DNA from: JANMCE01 sp031410595
Lineage (GTDB): Bacteria > Actinomycetota > Acidimicrobiia > Acidimicrobiales > Ilumatobacteraceae
Reading direction: 5' to 3'
Assembly (NCBI GenBank): GCA_031410595.1
Contig: JANNZM010000072.1
Span: forward strand, 1 to 64,000
Length of the DNA: 64,000 nt
Each line of letters begins with the position of its first letter. Position 1 is the stretch's first letter. The position numbers and the translations under genes are program-made. Below the pieces are notes generated by a model that ran no database searches, was not told the origin of the DNA, and saw only the letters and a program-made list of their open reading frames with translations. Below, one piece after another: positions 27,782 to 35,093 of this stretch.

Positions 27782-28120
27782 ATGCCTACCTACGTCTATC
27801 GGTTCACGGATTGCGATGGGACCATCGAGGTCCAGCAGTCATTTAAGGATGACGCCCTCACCGAAACCCTCAACCCGGCCGACGGCAAACTGCACCCCGT
27901 CAAGAAGGTCTTCACTCCTGTCGGCGTCACGTTCAAGGGCGGCGGCTTCTACAAGAACGACAGTCGCGGTTCATCGTCTTCGTCATCGACCACACCGTCC
28001 ACGCCTGCGTCGTCAACCACGACCAGCGATTCGTCCTCCAGCAGCGACACCAACAAAGCCCCCGCGCCGTCTTCCCCCGTACCCGCAGCCGCGACTTCGT
28101 CAAGTTCTTCCGCCAACTAG
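27782..28120 (+). CDS. FmdB-like regulatory protein lacking the zinc-ribbon cysteines
   Basis: The first 55 residues align with the FmdB zinc-ribbon family: 'MPTYVYRFTDCDGTIEVQQS', 'VKKVFTPVGVTFKGGGFYKND'. In typical members two CxxC pairs bind zinc. Here the first pair is F8/C11 and the second is replaced by 'TLNPADG', so only one of four ligands remains. The last 50 residues are a Ser/Thr/Pro low-complexity tail. Genes of this family stand next to galU and SAF-protein genes in other actinobacteria, as here. Function unknown. Confidence 0.75.
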   Translation: MPTYVYRFTDCDGTIEVQQSFKDDALTETLNPADGKLHPVKKVFTPVGVTFKGGGFYKNDSRGSSSSSSTTPSTPASSTTTSDSSSSSDTNKAPAPSSPVPAAATSSSSSAN

Positions 28121-28161
28121 TGCGTCGGCCCGTGCGGTCGGGCTAGCGTTGCGGTTCTTCC

Positions 28162-28187
28162 CCTTCTGAAACTCCAGCAGAAGGAGG
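28162..28187 (+). promoter_or_regulatory. Hairpin overlapping the ribosome-binding site of the SAF gene
   Basis: CCTTCTG (28162-28168) is the exact complement of CAGAAGG (28178-28184), with a 9-base loop. The right arm overlaps the strong Shine-Dalgarno sequence AAGGAGG (28181-28187) of the gene starting at 28194. The hairpin could limit translation. Confidence 0.35.
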
Positions 28188-28193
28188 CGACAC

Positions 28194-28583
28194 ATGGTCG
28201 CTCCCGCCCGTCGCATCAGCTTTGCCCTCTCGTCGCGCCCGTGGCTGTACTGGGCCGGCGTTGCCGCGCTCTCTATCCTCACCGGTGTCTCGGTGCAGAA
28301 CCTCACGAAGCCGGCGTCGGCCGCCGCCAACTGTCAGCCAGCTGTAGCAACCCGAACCGCTCTGGTGGGCACCCGCGGACTGGCCGTACCGCTTGGAGAC
28401 CCGGCCCTGCCGCTGCACGTTGGTGACCAGGTGGACATCGTTGGCGTGGCCAGAAACATGCCGGTGCTGACCGTGTCGGACACGGCTGCCGTCGTGGCTG
28501 TCAGCGACGCCGACGTTGACGCCGTGGTGGCCGCCGTACGCAACCACAGCACGACTCTGGCGCTGGTTCAGCGGCTGGCGTAG
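28194..28583 (+). CDS. SAF-domain protein with N-terminal membrane anchor
   Basis: The 129-residue product begins with a basic segment and one membrane helix (about 18-34). A domain resembling SAF/Flp-pilus CpaB-RcpC proteins follows ('CQPAVATRTALVGTRGLAVPLG', 'LHVGDQVDIVG'). Related proteins lie beside FmdB and galU genes in actinobacteria; the role is unknown, with pilus assembly only a possibility. AAGGAGG six bases before the ATG decides the start. Its stop overlaps the 3' end of uppP by 16 bases on the opposite strand. Confidence 0.65.
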   Translation: MVAPARRISFALSSRPWLYWAGVAALSILTGVSVQNLTKPASAAANCQPAVATRTALVGTRGLAVPLGDPALPLHVGDQVDIVGVARNMPVLTVSDTAAVVAVSDADVDAVVAAVRNHSTTLALVQRLA

Positions 28584-29404
28584 ACCGTCAGGATCGCCAG
28601 GCCCGCAAGCACGCGGTAGACCACGAATGGCGTGAAACTCTTGGTTCGGATGAGCTTCAGCATGCCCCACACGGCCAGCCAACCCGACACACCCGAGGTG
28701 ACGATGCCGAGCAGCATTGCGCCCTTCAAGTCGCCCGGAATGCCGGTCTTGGCCAGCTTCAACATCTTGTAGGCAATCGCCCCGCCGGTGACGGGAATCG
28801 CCATGAGGAACGAAGCGCGCGCTGCGGCATCACGGGTGAAGCCGACGGCCCGCCCAGCGGTGATGGTGATACCCGAGCGTGATGTGCCGGGGTTGAGCGA
28901 CAGGATCTGAGCGCCACCGATGATGATGGCGTCTCGCATCGTATAGGTCTCAAGCTTGCGCTTGCCCCGCAGACGGTCGGCCCACCCGAGGATCAGACCG
29001 AACACAATGAGCGACACCGCAATCAGTGCCGGCTTGCCCAGTTTTTCATCGATCTTCTTCTCAAGCACCGCGCCAATAGCCGCGGCAGGAAGTGAAGACA
29101 CCACGAGCAACCAGGCCAACTTGCCCTCAATCGTGGGAGGAACCTTTCGATTCGCGACCGCCTTGACACCCTCGCGGATGTACACCACAAGATCCTTGCG
29201 GAAGTAGGCCAGTGCGGCGATAAACGTGCCGATGTGCAACGCCACATCGAAAGCCTTTTGAGACGCCAGACCGGCCGTGCTGCTGTCGAAATCCTTCCAG
29301 TGGAAAAGCCACGGCACGATCAACAGATGGCCGGACGAGGACACCGGCAAGAACTCGGTGAGGCCCTGCGTGAGGCCAAGAACAATGGCGTGAAGGGGAG
29401 ACAT
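28568..29404 (-). CDS. uppP: Undecaprenyl-diphosphatase
   Basis: UppP (BacA type) recycles undecaprenyl pyrophosphate to the monophosphate carrier used for peptidoglycan and other polymers, acting at the outer face of the membrane. From ATG 29404 the 278-residue product has the two conserved regions 'GLTEFLPVSSSGHL' (about 12-25) and 'LNPGTSRSGIT' (about 163-173), with about eight membrane helices. The frame extends 68 codons upstream into non-conserved sequence and was trimmed. Confidence 0.93.
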   Translation of the reverse strand: MSPLHAIVLGLTQGLTEFLPVSSSGHLLIVPWLFHWKDFDSSTAGLASQKAFDVALHIGTFIAALAYFRKDLVVYIREGVKAVANRKVPPTIEGKLAWLLVVSSLPAAAIGAVLEKKIDEKLGKPALIAVSLIVFGLILGWADRLRGKRKLETYTMRDAIIIGGAQILSLNPGTSRSGITITAGRAVGFTRDAAARASFLMAIPVTGGAIAYKMLKLAKTGIPGDLKGAMLLGIVTSGVSGWLAVWGMLKLIRTKSFTPFVVYRVLAGLAILTVYASR

Positions 29405-29540
29405 GCATATCCGATCGGGCTGGGAGAACGGCAAATCTTGACAGGTGCCGGCACGATTTGTCGCCCAACCTGACGAAGATGAGTAGAGATACCCACAACC
29501 CGCAGGCCCGATCATGAACGTCGCCGCATAACCTGTCGCA

Positions 29541-30356
29541 GTGCCGCGTCGATTGTTCGTTTCAGGAGGTTGGGGGTTTCTGGGCAGGGGGATCGTCCGC
29601 GCTGCCAACGAGGCCGGCTGGATGGTTTTCGAGCCACGTCACAGCGAACTCGACGTTCGAGACGAAAATGCGGTTCGCAACGCGTTGGCGTTCGCTCGGC
29701 CCGACGTAATCGTCCACACCGCCTACCGCAAAGACGGTCCGGACGCCTGGTCCACCAACGTAGACGGGTCAGCCGCTGTCGCCCGGGCGGCGGTGGCGGG
29801 CGGCAGCCGGCTCATTCATGTGTCGTCGGATCTCGTGTTTTCGGGCCGCAGCACACCCTATGAAGAAGCGGCCGAGCCCAACCCGTTACAGGCCTACGGC
29901 CGTTCAAAGGCGGCCGCCGAACGCGCTGTCACACTGATCGATCCCAAGGCCGCAATCGTGCGCACCAGTGTCCTGTACGACCTCGACTTGATGAACGAAC
30001 TGTCGCGAACAATTCTCGGTGCGGCGACGGGCAAGATCCAGTACGACTTCTTCGACGACGAGGTGCGCTGCTTCACACCGATGATCGATCTGGCCTCGGC
30101 CATCATGGATCTTTGCTACCACGATTACGCCGGCCCTCTCCATGTGGCCGGCCCTGAACCGATGACCCGCTACGACTTCGCGGTTCGGTACGCCCACCAG
30201 CACGGCAAGCGCAAGCACCAGCTCTCCCGGTCATCGCAGAGTGATAACCACACGCACCGCCCCGGCATGCTCGTGCTCGATTCATCCCGCGCCGCCGGTC
30301 TGCTGACCACCCGCGTACGTCCCGTCAGCGAACTCATCCGTCCACCGCGCGACTAA
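29541..30356 (+). CDS. NAD(P)-dependent reductase of the RmlD/extended SDR family
   Basis: The 271-residue protein has a Rossmann start 'LFVSGGWGFLGRGIVRAA'. It has 'ARPDVIVHTAYRKDGPDAW' and 'NVDGSAAVARAA' typical of RmlD (dTDP-4-dehydrorhamnose reductase) proteins, and the catalytic Y-x3-K in 'AYGRSKAAAE'. It may reduce a nucleotide-sugar ketone, but no other rhamnose-pathway gene is nearby, so the substrate is open. GTG start at 29541, divergent from uppP across a 136-base gap containing nothing recognisable. Confidence 0.8.
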   Translation: MPRRLFVSGGWGFLGRGIVRAANEAGWMVFEPRHSELDVRDENAVRNALAFARPDVIVHTAYRKDGPDAWSTNVDGSAAVARAAVAGGSRLIHVSSDLVFSGRSTPYEEAAEPNPLQAYGRSKAAAERAVTLIDPKAAIVRTSVLYDLDLMNELSRTILGAATGKIQYDFFDDEVRCFTPMIDLASAIMDLCYHDYAGPLHVAGPEPMTRYDFAVRYAHQHGKRKHQLSRSSQSDNHTHRPGMLVLDSSRAAGLLTTRVRPVSELIRPPRD

Positions 30357-30385
30357 CCGCTTGCTGCGGTGCAGCTGGTAGGCGC

Positions 30386-30430
30386 TCTGTAGTCGCCCGA
30401 GGTTGCTCTACAACCTCACGCGCCTACAGA
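30386..30430. terminator. Long hairpin between convergent genes
   Basis: Arms of 20 bases (30386-30405 and 30411-30430) pair at 17 positions around a CTCTA loop. The inner 7 bp (GAGGTTG/CAACCTC) and outer 7 bp (TCTGTAG/CTACAGA) are perfect. It sits between the convergent reductase and PmbA-like genes and probably terminates both, although no T run follows on either strand. Confidence 0.5.
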
Positions 30431-30484
30431 ACTTGGGGTCGACTCGGTCAACGATCTTGTGCGATCAGACTCGCAGCGCGGAAA

Positions 30485-31834
30485 CTAGCTACCGGAGACG
30501 CTGACGCCTTCGATAACCAGGCTAAGCCCCGCAGCGCGACTGGGGAGCCATTCGAGGTCGGCGCCGATTTCGACGATGTCGAGGAGCATGCGTTGCAGGG
30601 TGGAGGCAATAGTGAACTCGCGGATCGGTGCGCCGAGTTCACCATTGACGATGTTGAGCCCGGACGCTCCGGTGGAGAAATCACCTGAAACCGAGTTCAC
30701 GCCCGAATGCAGACCCTGCACGTTTTGGATGAGCACACCGTCGGATACACCGGCGACCAGTTCGGCCTGGCTCTTGGCGCCGGGCGTGACGGACAGCGCG
30801 ATGCAGCCGCAGCCGGGCGTGCCCTTGTAGCCACCGCGGGTGGCGTTGCCGGTGGAAGCCGTGCCGTTGCGACGACCGCTGTAACTCGACTGGACAAAGG
30901 TACGCAGCGTGCCGTTGTCGATCAGCAGATTGCGGCGAGTGGCCAAACCCTCGCCGTCGACTTCGCTGGCCGTATAGGCCAGCGGATTGGTGGGGTCGTC
31001 CACCAGGGTAAAGAACGACGGGGCGACGGTTTCGCCCAGCCGGTTGGCGAACAGCGACCGGCCCTTCAGCACCGATTCACCGTTGAGCGTCGAGCCGATG
31101 ATGGAAAGGAAGCTGGCGGTCACCATCGGGTCGAGAATGATGGTGGTGCGACGGCTGACCGGTTTGGTGGCACCGAGCAGACGGGTGGCCCGATCGACGC
31201 CGTCTTTGGCGGCCTTGGCCGGATCAAGCTTGGAGGGATCCCGAGCCACGGAATAGCCGTAGCCGGACTGGGTCTCATCACCGTCGTCAGCGAGGGTGCC
31301 TACACTGAGGTAGCACCCCGAGTCCCGCCCGTACAACGCGATACCGGTGGACGTCGCGACCGCTTCCTCGGAGAAGGAATCGGCGTACTCGGATGCCTCG
31401 ACGCGAACGCGAGGGTCGCCGGCCAGCGTGAGCTTTTCGAGTTCCATGGCCAGGCGAACCTTCTCGTCCGTGGGCAGCGCCGCGAGCGCCTCGTTCCACA
31501 GGTCCTGCTTGACCACGGCAACCCCGTCGGGCGAGGCCACCCCGGCCCATTCATCGGGTGTACCGAACTGCACGTTGTCACGCGCTTCGGCCAGGGCTTC
31601 GGCGATCGACTTCGGATCGAGGTTACCGACGTACGCGAAACCGGTTCGGCCGTCCTTGATGACCCGAATGCCGCAGCCCGATGACTGGGCCGACTGCAGT
31701 TGTTCGATATCGCCTTCGTAGATGCGGATCTCGGTATCGCGTGACCGGCCTACGTAGGCATCGATCTGCTCGCCGGGTTTGGCCTGATCAGCAACACCGC
31801 TGGCCAGTTGCAACAACTCGTGTTCGGTGCTCAT
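30485..31834 (-). CDS. TldE/PmbA-family protein (partner of TldD)
   Basis: The 449-residue product belongs to the TldD/PmbA (U62) family. In E. coli, TldE (PmbA) and TldD form a heterodimeric metalloprotease that unfolds and cleaves peptides such as the microcin B17 precursor and CcdA. This copy lacks the HExxxH zinc motif, as expected of the TldE half. It has family motifs such as 'KPVSRRTTIILDP' and 'GTPGCGCIALSVTPG'. It starts two bases after the tldD stop, so the pair is cotranscribed. Confidence 0.88.
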   Translation of the reverse strand: MSTEHELLQLASGVADQAKPGEQIDAYVGRSRDTEIRIYEGDIEQLQSAQSSGCGIRVIKDGRTGFAYVGNLDPKSIAEALAEARDNVQFGTPDEWAGVASPDGVAVVKQDLWNEALAALPTDEKVRLAMELEKLTLAGDPRVRVEASEYADSFSEEAVATSTGIALYGRDSGCYLSVGTLADDGDETQSGYGYSVARDPSKLDPAKAAKDGVDRATRLLGATKPVSRRTTIILDPMVTASFLSIIGSTLNGESVLKGRSLFANRLGETVAPSFFTLVDDPTNPLAYTASEVDGEGLATRRNLLIDNGTLRTFVQSSYSGRRNGTASTGNATRGGYKGTPGCGCIALSVTPGAKSQAELVAGVSDGVLIQNVQGLHSGVNSVSGDFSTGASGLNIVNGELGAPIREFTIASTLQRMLLDIVEIGADLEWLPSRAAGLSLVIEGVSVSGS

Positions 31835-31836
31835 AC

Positions 31837-33228
31837 TCAGCCGGCCGTCCCGCCGACCGTCATGGCCTTGACTCGTAGCGTTGGTTGGCCATCGCCGACA
31901 GGAACACCCTGGCCATCTTTCCCGCAGGTTCCGGGGGAACCCATGGCGAAGTCGTTACCGAGCAGATCGATGTCGCTCAGCACCTGCGGCCCGTTACCGA
32001 TGAGATTGCCCTCCCGGATCGGCTCGGTGATCTCACCGTTTTCGATCAGATAGGCCTCGGTCATACCGAACACGAAATCGCCGGTGGCGGTGTCGACCGA
32101 ACCACCGCCAAGGTGCGCAACGTAGATGCCGCTCGGCGTATCACGGATGATGTCAGCCGGGTCATCGGCACCGTTCATCACGAACGTGTTGGTCATACGC
32201 ACCATGGGAAGGCACTGGTAGTTCTCTCGGCGACCGTTACCCGACTGGGCGTGGCCCTGCTTGCGACCACGGAGGTAATCCCACATGTAGTCGGTAAGGA
32301 TGCCGTCCTGGATGAGCACGTTGCGCTGGGCAGCATGGCCCTCATCGTCGATGGAGATGGCGCCCCATTCGCCGGTCATGGTGCCGTCGTCAACGAGGGT
32401 GACCAGCGGCGAGGCAACCAGCTGACCGATGCGGTTGGCGTACACCGATGCCCCCTTGCCGACGAGGTCGGCTTCGAGGCCGTGACCGCACGCCTCATGG
32501 AACAGCACGCCGCCGCTGCCGGCCTTGATGACGACCGGCACGCTGCCCGACGGTGCAGGACGCGCGTTGAGCTTGGTGATGGCGACGTGCGCAGCCTCAC
32601 GGGCGAGGTCCTGCACGTCGTAGCGAGCGAAAAGCTCAAAGCCGTAGGTGTGACCGAGCGACCGGTAGCCGGTCTGCATGCCGCTGTCGCCGGTAGCAAC
32701 GACGTTGATGCGGAACATGGTGCGGACCTGATCGTCCTCCACCAGCAGGCCGTCGGAGTTGGCGACCAGGATGCGTTTGCGGCTGTCGCCATAACCGGCC
32801 GACACTTGCACGATGGACGAACCAGCGCTGCGCGCAGCGTCGTCCGCCTGCTGCAGTAGGGCGACCTTGGTGGCCTTCGCCACCGACTCGGGGTAGACCT
32901 CAACGGTGTTGATGGGGCGCACCGAGCGGTGGTTGAGGCCAACGATGTTGGCTCCCCCACCTCCCTTGCGAGCGGCAGCAGCCGCGGCCTCGGCAGCCGC
33001 GACCAGGCCGGCCTCGGACAGGTCGGCGGTATGGGCGTAGCCCGTTGTTTCACCAGCAACGACCCGGATGCCCGCGCCAATGTCACGACCGGAGGTGACC
33101 TGCTCAACTTTGCCGTCGTCGAGATAGGCCGATGACGATCGCTTGTCCTCGGCGTAGACCTCGGCAAACTCGGCGCCGGTACGCAGTGCTGCACCGAGCG
33201 CCCGTGACAGCACATCCTGGTCGATCAT
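31837..33228 (-). CDS. tldD: Metalloprotease TldD
   Basis: This 463-residue protein is the catalytic half of the TldD/TldE protease. The zinc motif HExxxH is visible in 'FHEACGHGLEADLV' (about residues 236-249), and a Cys ligand is likely in the C-terminal part. Other family features are 'DRSSSAYLDDGKVEQVTSG'-like N-terminal strands and 'YANRIGQLVASPLVTLVDDG'. ATG 33228 is preceded by a strong GGAGG. No peptide-natural-product gene is adjacent, so a general proteolytic role is as likely as peptide maturation. Confidence 0.9.
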   Translation of the reverse strand: MIDQDVLSRALGAALRTGAEFAEVYAEDKRSSSAYLDDGKVEQVTSGRDIGAGIRVVAGETTGYAHTADLSEAGLVAAAEAAAAAARKGGGGANIVGLNHRSVRPINTVEVYPESVAKATKVALLQQADDAARSAGSSIVQVSAGYGDSRKRILVANSDGLLVEDDQVRTMFRINVVATGDSGMQTGYRSLGHTYGFELFARYDVQDLAREAAHVAITKLNARPAPSGSVPVVIKAGSGGVLFHEACGHGLEADLVGKGASVYANRIGQLVASPLVTLVDDGTMTGEWGAISIDDEGHAAQRNVLIQDGILTDYMWDYLRGRKQGHAQSGNGRRENYQCLPMVRMTNTFVMNGADDPADIIRDTPSGIYVAHLGGGSVDTATGDFVFGMTEAYLIENGEITEPIREGNLIGNGPQVLSDIDLLGNDFAMGSPGTCGKDGQGVPVGDGQPTLRVKAMTVGGTAG

Positions 33229-33316
33229 CGAAGCCTCCTAGAGCCGTGGCCTGCCAGCCTACCGACCTGCCACGAAAACGGGGAAGGCCGACCCGAACTG
33301 CGGAAATCGTGACGGA

Positions 33317-34171
33317 TCAGTCGGTGCCGGTGGCCAAGAGGGTCAGGGCCTTGGCTCGCTGCCGTTCACCGCGAGGCGGCCGGAGCAAGATGACCCGCAG
33401 CGTTGCCGGATGACGCACCACCACAATGCCGACCGGATTGCCGGCAACCGACACCTCAGTGGGTTCGGCCAAGAGGTCAACGCCCTGTCGCCAGCAACCG
33501 AGCGCGTTCACCATGAGATAACGACGATCGACAAGCGGATCGGTCAGCCAACCCGCCGCTCGGACCCGGCCACGACCGGGCCCGTACACCACACCCCGCC
33601 AGCGAAGCGTGTGCCACGTCTGGCCGTTCAGATACTTCCGGCAGCGCGCCGCCGCCTGAAGATCGAACAGGCCCATGCCCATCACGAGGAACGACGAGAC
33701 GAGCAGACCAGCCACCGGCATCGAGGTCACCCGTTCTCGTGGGGTTGCGCCGACGAGGATGGTACGCACCTTGCTGACACGATCGACCGAAAGCCGCACT
33801 GGCTGGCCGACATCAAATGACTCAGTGGTCCGGTCGGGAAGCGACACCATGACCGTGGCCACCTTCTTGTCATGGGTGTACTCGACGATGACCCAGCGTT
33901 GACCCGGCTTGGCGTCGGATGGCGATTTCCCGGTCACGCGGCCGTCCGCCTCCTGGCCGTTGCGATTCACGGTGTTCTTGGTCTCGTTGAAGTACCGGGC
34001 GGCCACGATGAACCCGCCGAACAACGCCACGCCGGTGGCAAGCACAACGGCGCCGCGTCGGACCCATTTGCGCAACGCCTCCTCGACGAGACGGGCGGCT
34101 TCGAGCGTGGCCGATTGGGTGCGCATCCGAGTTTCGGTCGCAACGGTTCTCGCTTCTGACTGCGTGCTCAC
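33317..34171 (-). CDS. Membrane protein with DUF3592-like extracytoplasmic domain
   Basis: From GTG 34171 (AAAGG eight bases before) the product has 284 residues. A helix near residues 42-62 (VVLATGVALFGGFIVAA) is followed by a beta-rich loop of about 90 residues ('EADGRVTGK... WVIVEYTHD'), reminiscent of DUF3592 proteins. A second helix ('VAGLLVSSFLVMGMGLFDL') precedes a C-terminal basic domain of about 110 residues. Function not known. It is divergent from the PAP2 gene 49 bases away. Confidence 0.6.
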   Translation of the reverse strand: MSTQSEARTVATETRMRTQSATLEAARLVEEALRKWVRRGAVVLATGVALFGGFIVAARYFNETKNTVNRNGQEADGRVTGKSPSDAKPGQRWVIVEYTHDKKVATVMVSLPDRTTESFDVGQPVRLSVDRVSKVRTILVGATPRERVTSMPVAGLLVSSFLVMGMGLFDLQAAARCRKYLNGQTWHTLRWRGVVYGPGRGRVRAAGWLTDPLVDRRYLMVNALGCWRQGVDLLAEPTEVSVAGNPVGIVVVRHPATLRVILLRPPRGERQRAKALTLLATGTD

Positions 34172-34220
34172 CCCAACGACCTTTCCTGGTTCCACCCTCC
34201 CGAAGCGTAACCTGTTCGTA

Positions 34221-35093
34221 GTGAACAGTCCGCGGCGAGCCCCCGATCCCGCCACAAAGCCCGTAAAGCTGAGATGGAAGAAGGAAGTGCTGATCGTAGG
34301 GTTCTTCTATGCCATCTATTCGGTGGTGCGGAATCGCTTCGGGTCTGCGCTGCTCGAATCGGGCGGGTCACCTGAGCAGCCGTTCAATCACGCCATCCAG
34401 GTCATCAAGGTCGAAAGATTTGTCGGGCTCTTTCATGAGCACCCGATCCAGGAGTTCTTCCTGCCGTATCCATGGCTCGTGAAGTTCTTCAATGTGTTCT
34501 ACGGCACCGCGCACTTCATCATCACCATCATCACCTTTATCACCTTGTTTGTCGTGAGCCGATCCCGCTTTGTTCGTTGGCGCAACGCGCTGGCGTTCAC
34601 CACTGCGCTAGCGCTGGTGGGGTTTTCGCTCTATCCGCTCATGCCTCCTCGGCTCATGAACGATACCGGCGCGTACGGTGGTGCTCGGCTGGCTGCCATT
34701 ACCGATCCCCCGGGAAAAACCGACTTTCACGATACCCTCAAGGAATACGGCGGTCTCTGGAGTTTCGACTCCGGAGCGATGACCAAGGTGTCGAATCAGT
34801 ACGCGGCGATGCCAAGTCTTCATTGCGCATGGGCGACGTGGTGCGCTCTCGCGTTGTGGCCCATCTTTCGGCGCCGGTGGGCGCGCGCGTTGCTCGTGAT
34901 CTATCCGTTCGTCACGGTGCTGTGCATTATCGTGACCGGCAATCACTTCTGGCTCGATGCCATCGGCGGACTGCTCACGCTGGCGGTGGGTTGGCAGTTT
35001 GGTAACTGGTTTGAGGACATCAACCAACAGCGTCTGCTCCGCGGTGCGACCGAAGCCGACGTCGTTCGCGAAACGGTCGCGTCAGTCGACTGA
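34221..35093 (+). CDS. PAP2-superfamily membrane phosphatase (inositolphosphotransferase-like)
   Basis: The 290-residue membrane protein has about six helices and the PAP2 active-site motifs of the AUR1/PAP2_3 branch: 'YAAMPSLHCAWATW' (about 192-205) and 'GNHFWLDAIGG' (about 238-248), each supplying a catalytic His. Such enzymes dephosphorylate lipid phosphates or transfer phospho-head groups. I chose GTG 34221 because the coding pattern upstream belongs to the divergent gene. Its end overlaps the convergent DUF1501 gene by 12 bases. Confidence 0.8.
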   Translation: MNSPRRAPDPATKPVKLRWKKEVLIVGFFYAIYSVVRNRFGSALLESGGSPEQPFNHAIQVIKVERFVGLFHEHPIQEFFLPYPWLVKFFNVFYGTAHFIITIITFITLFVVSRSRFVRWRNALAFTTALALVGFSLYPLMPPRLMNDTGAYGGARLAAITDPPGKTDFHDTLKEYGGLWSFDSGAMTKVSNQYAAMPSLHCAWATWCALALWPIFRRRWARALLVIYPFVTVLCIIVTGNHFWLDAIGGLLTLAVGWQFGNWFEDINQQRLLRGATEADVVRETVASVD

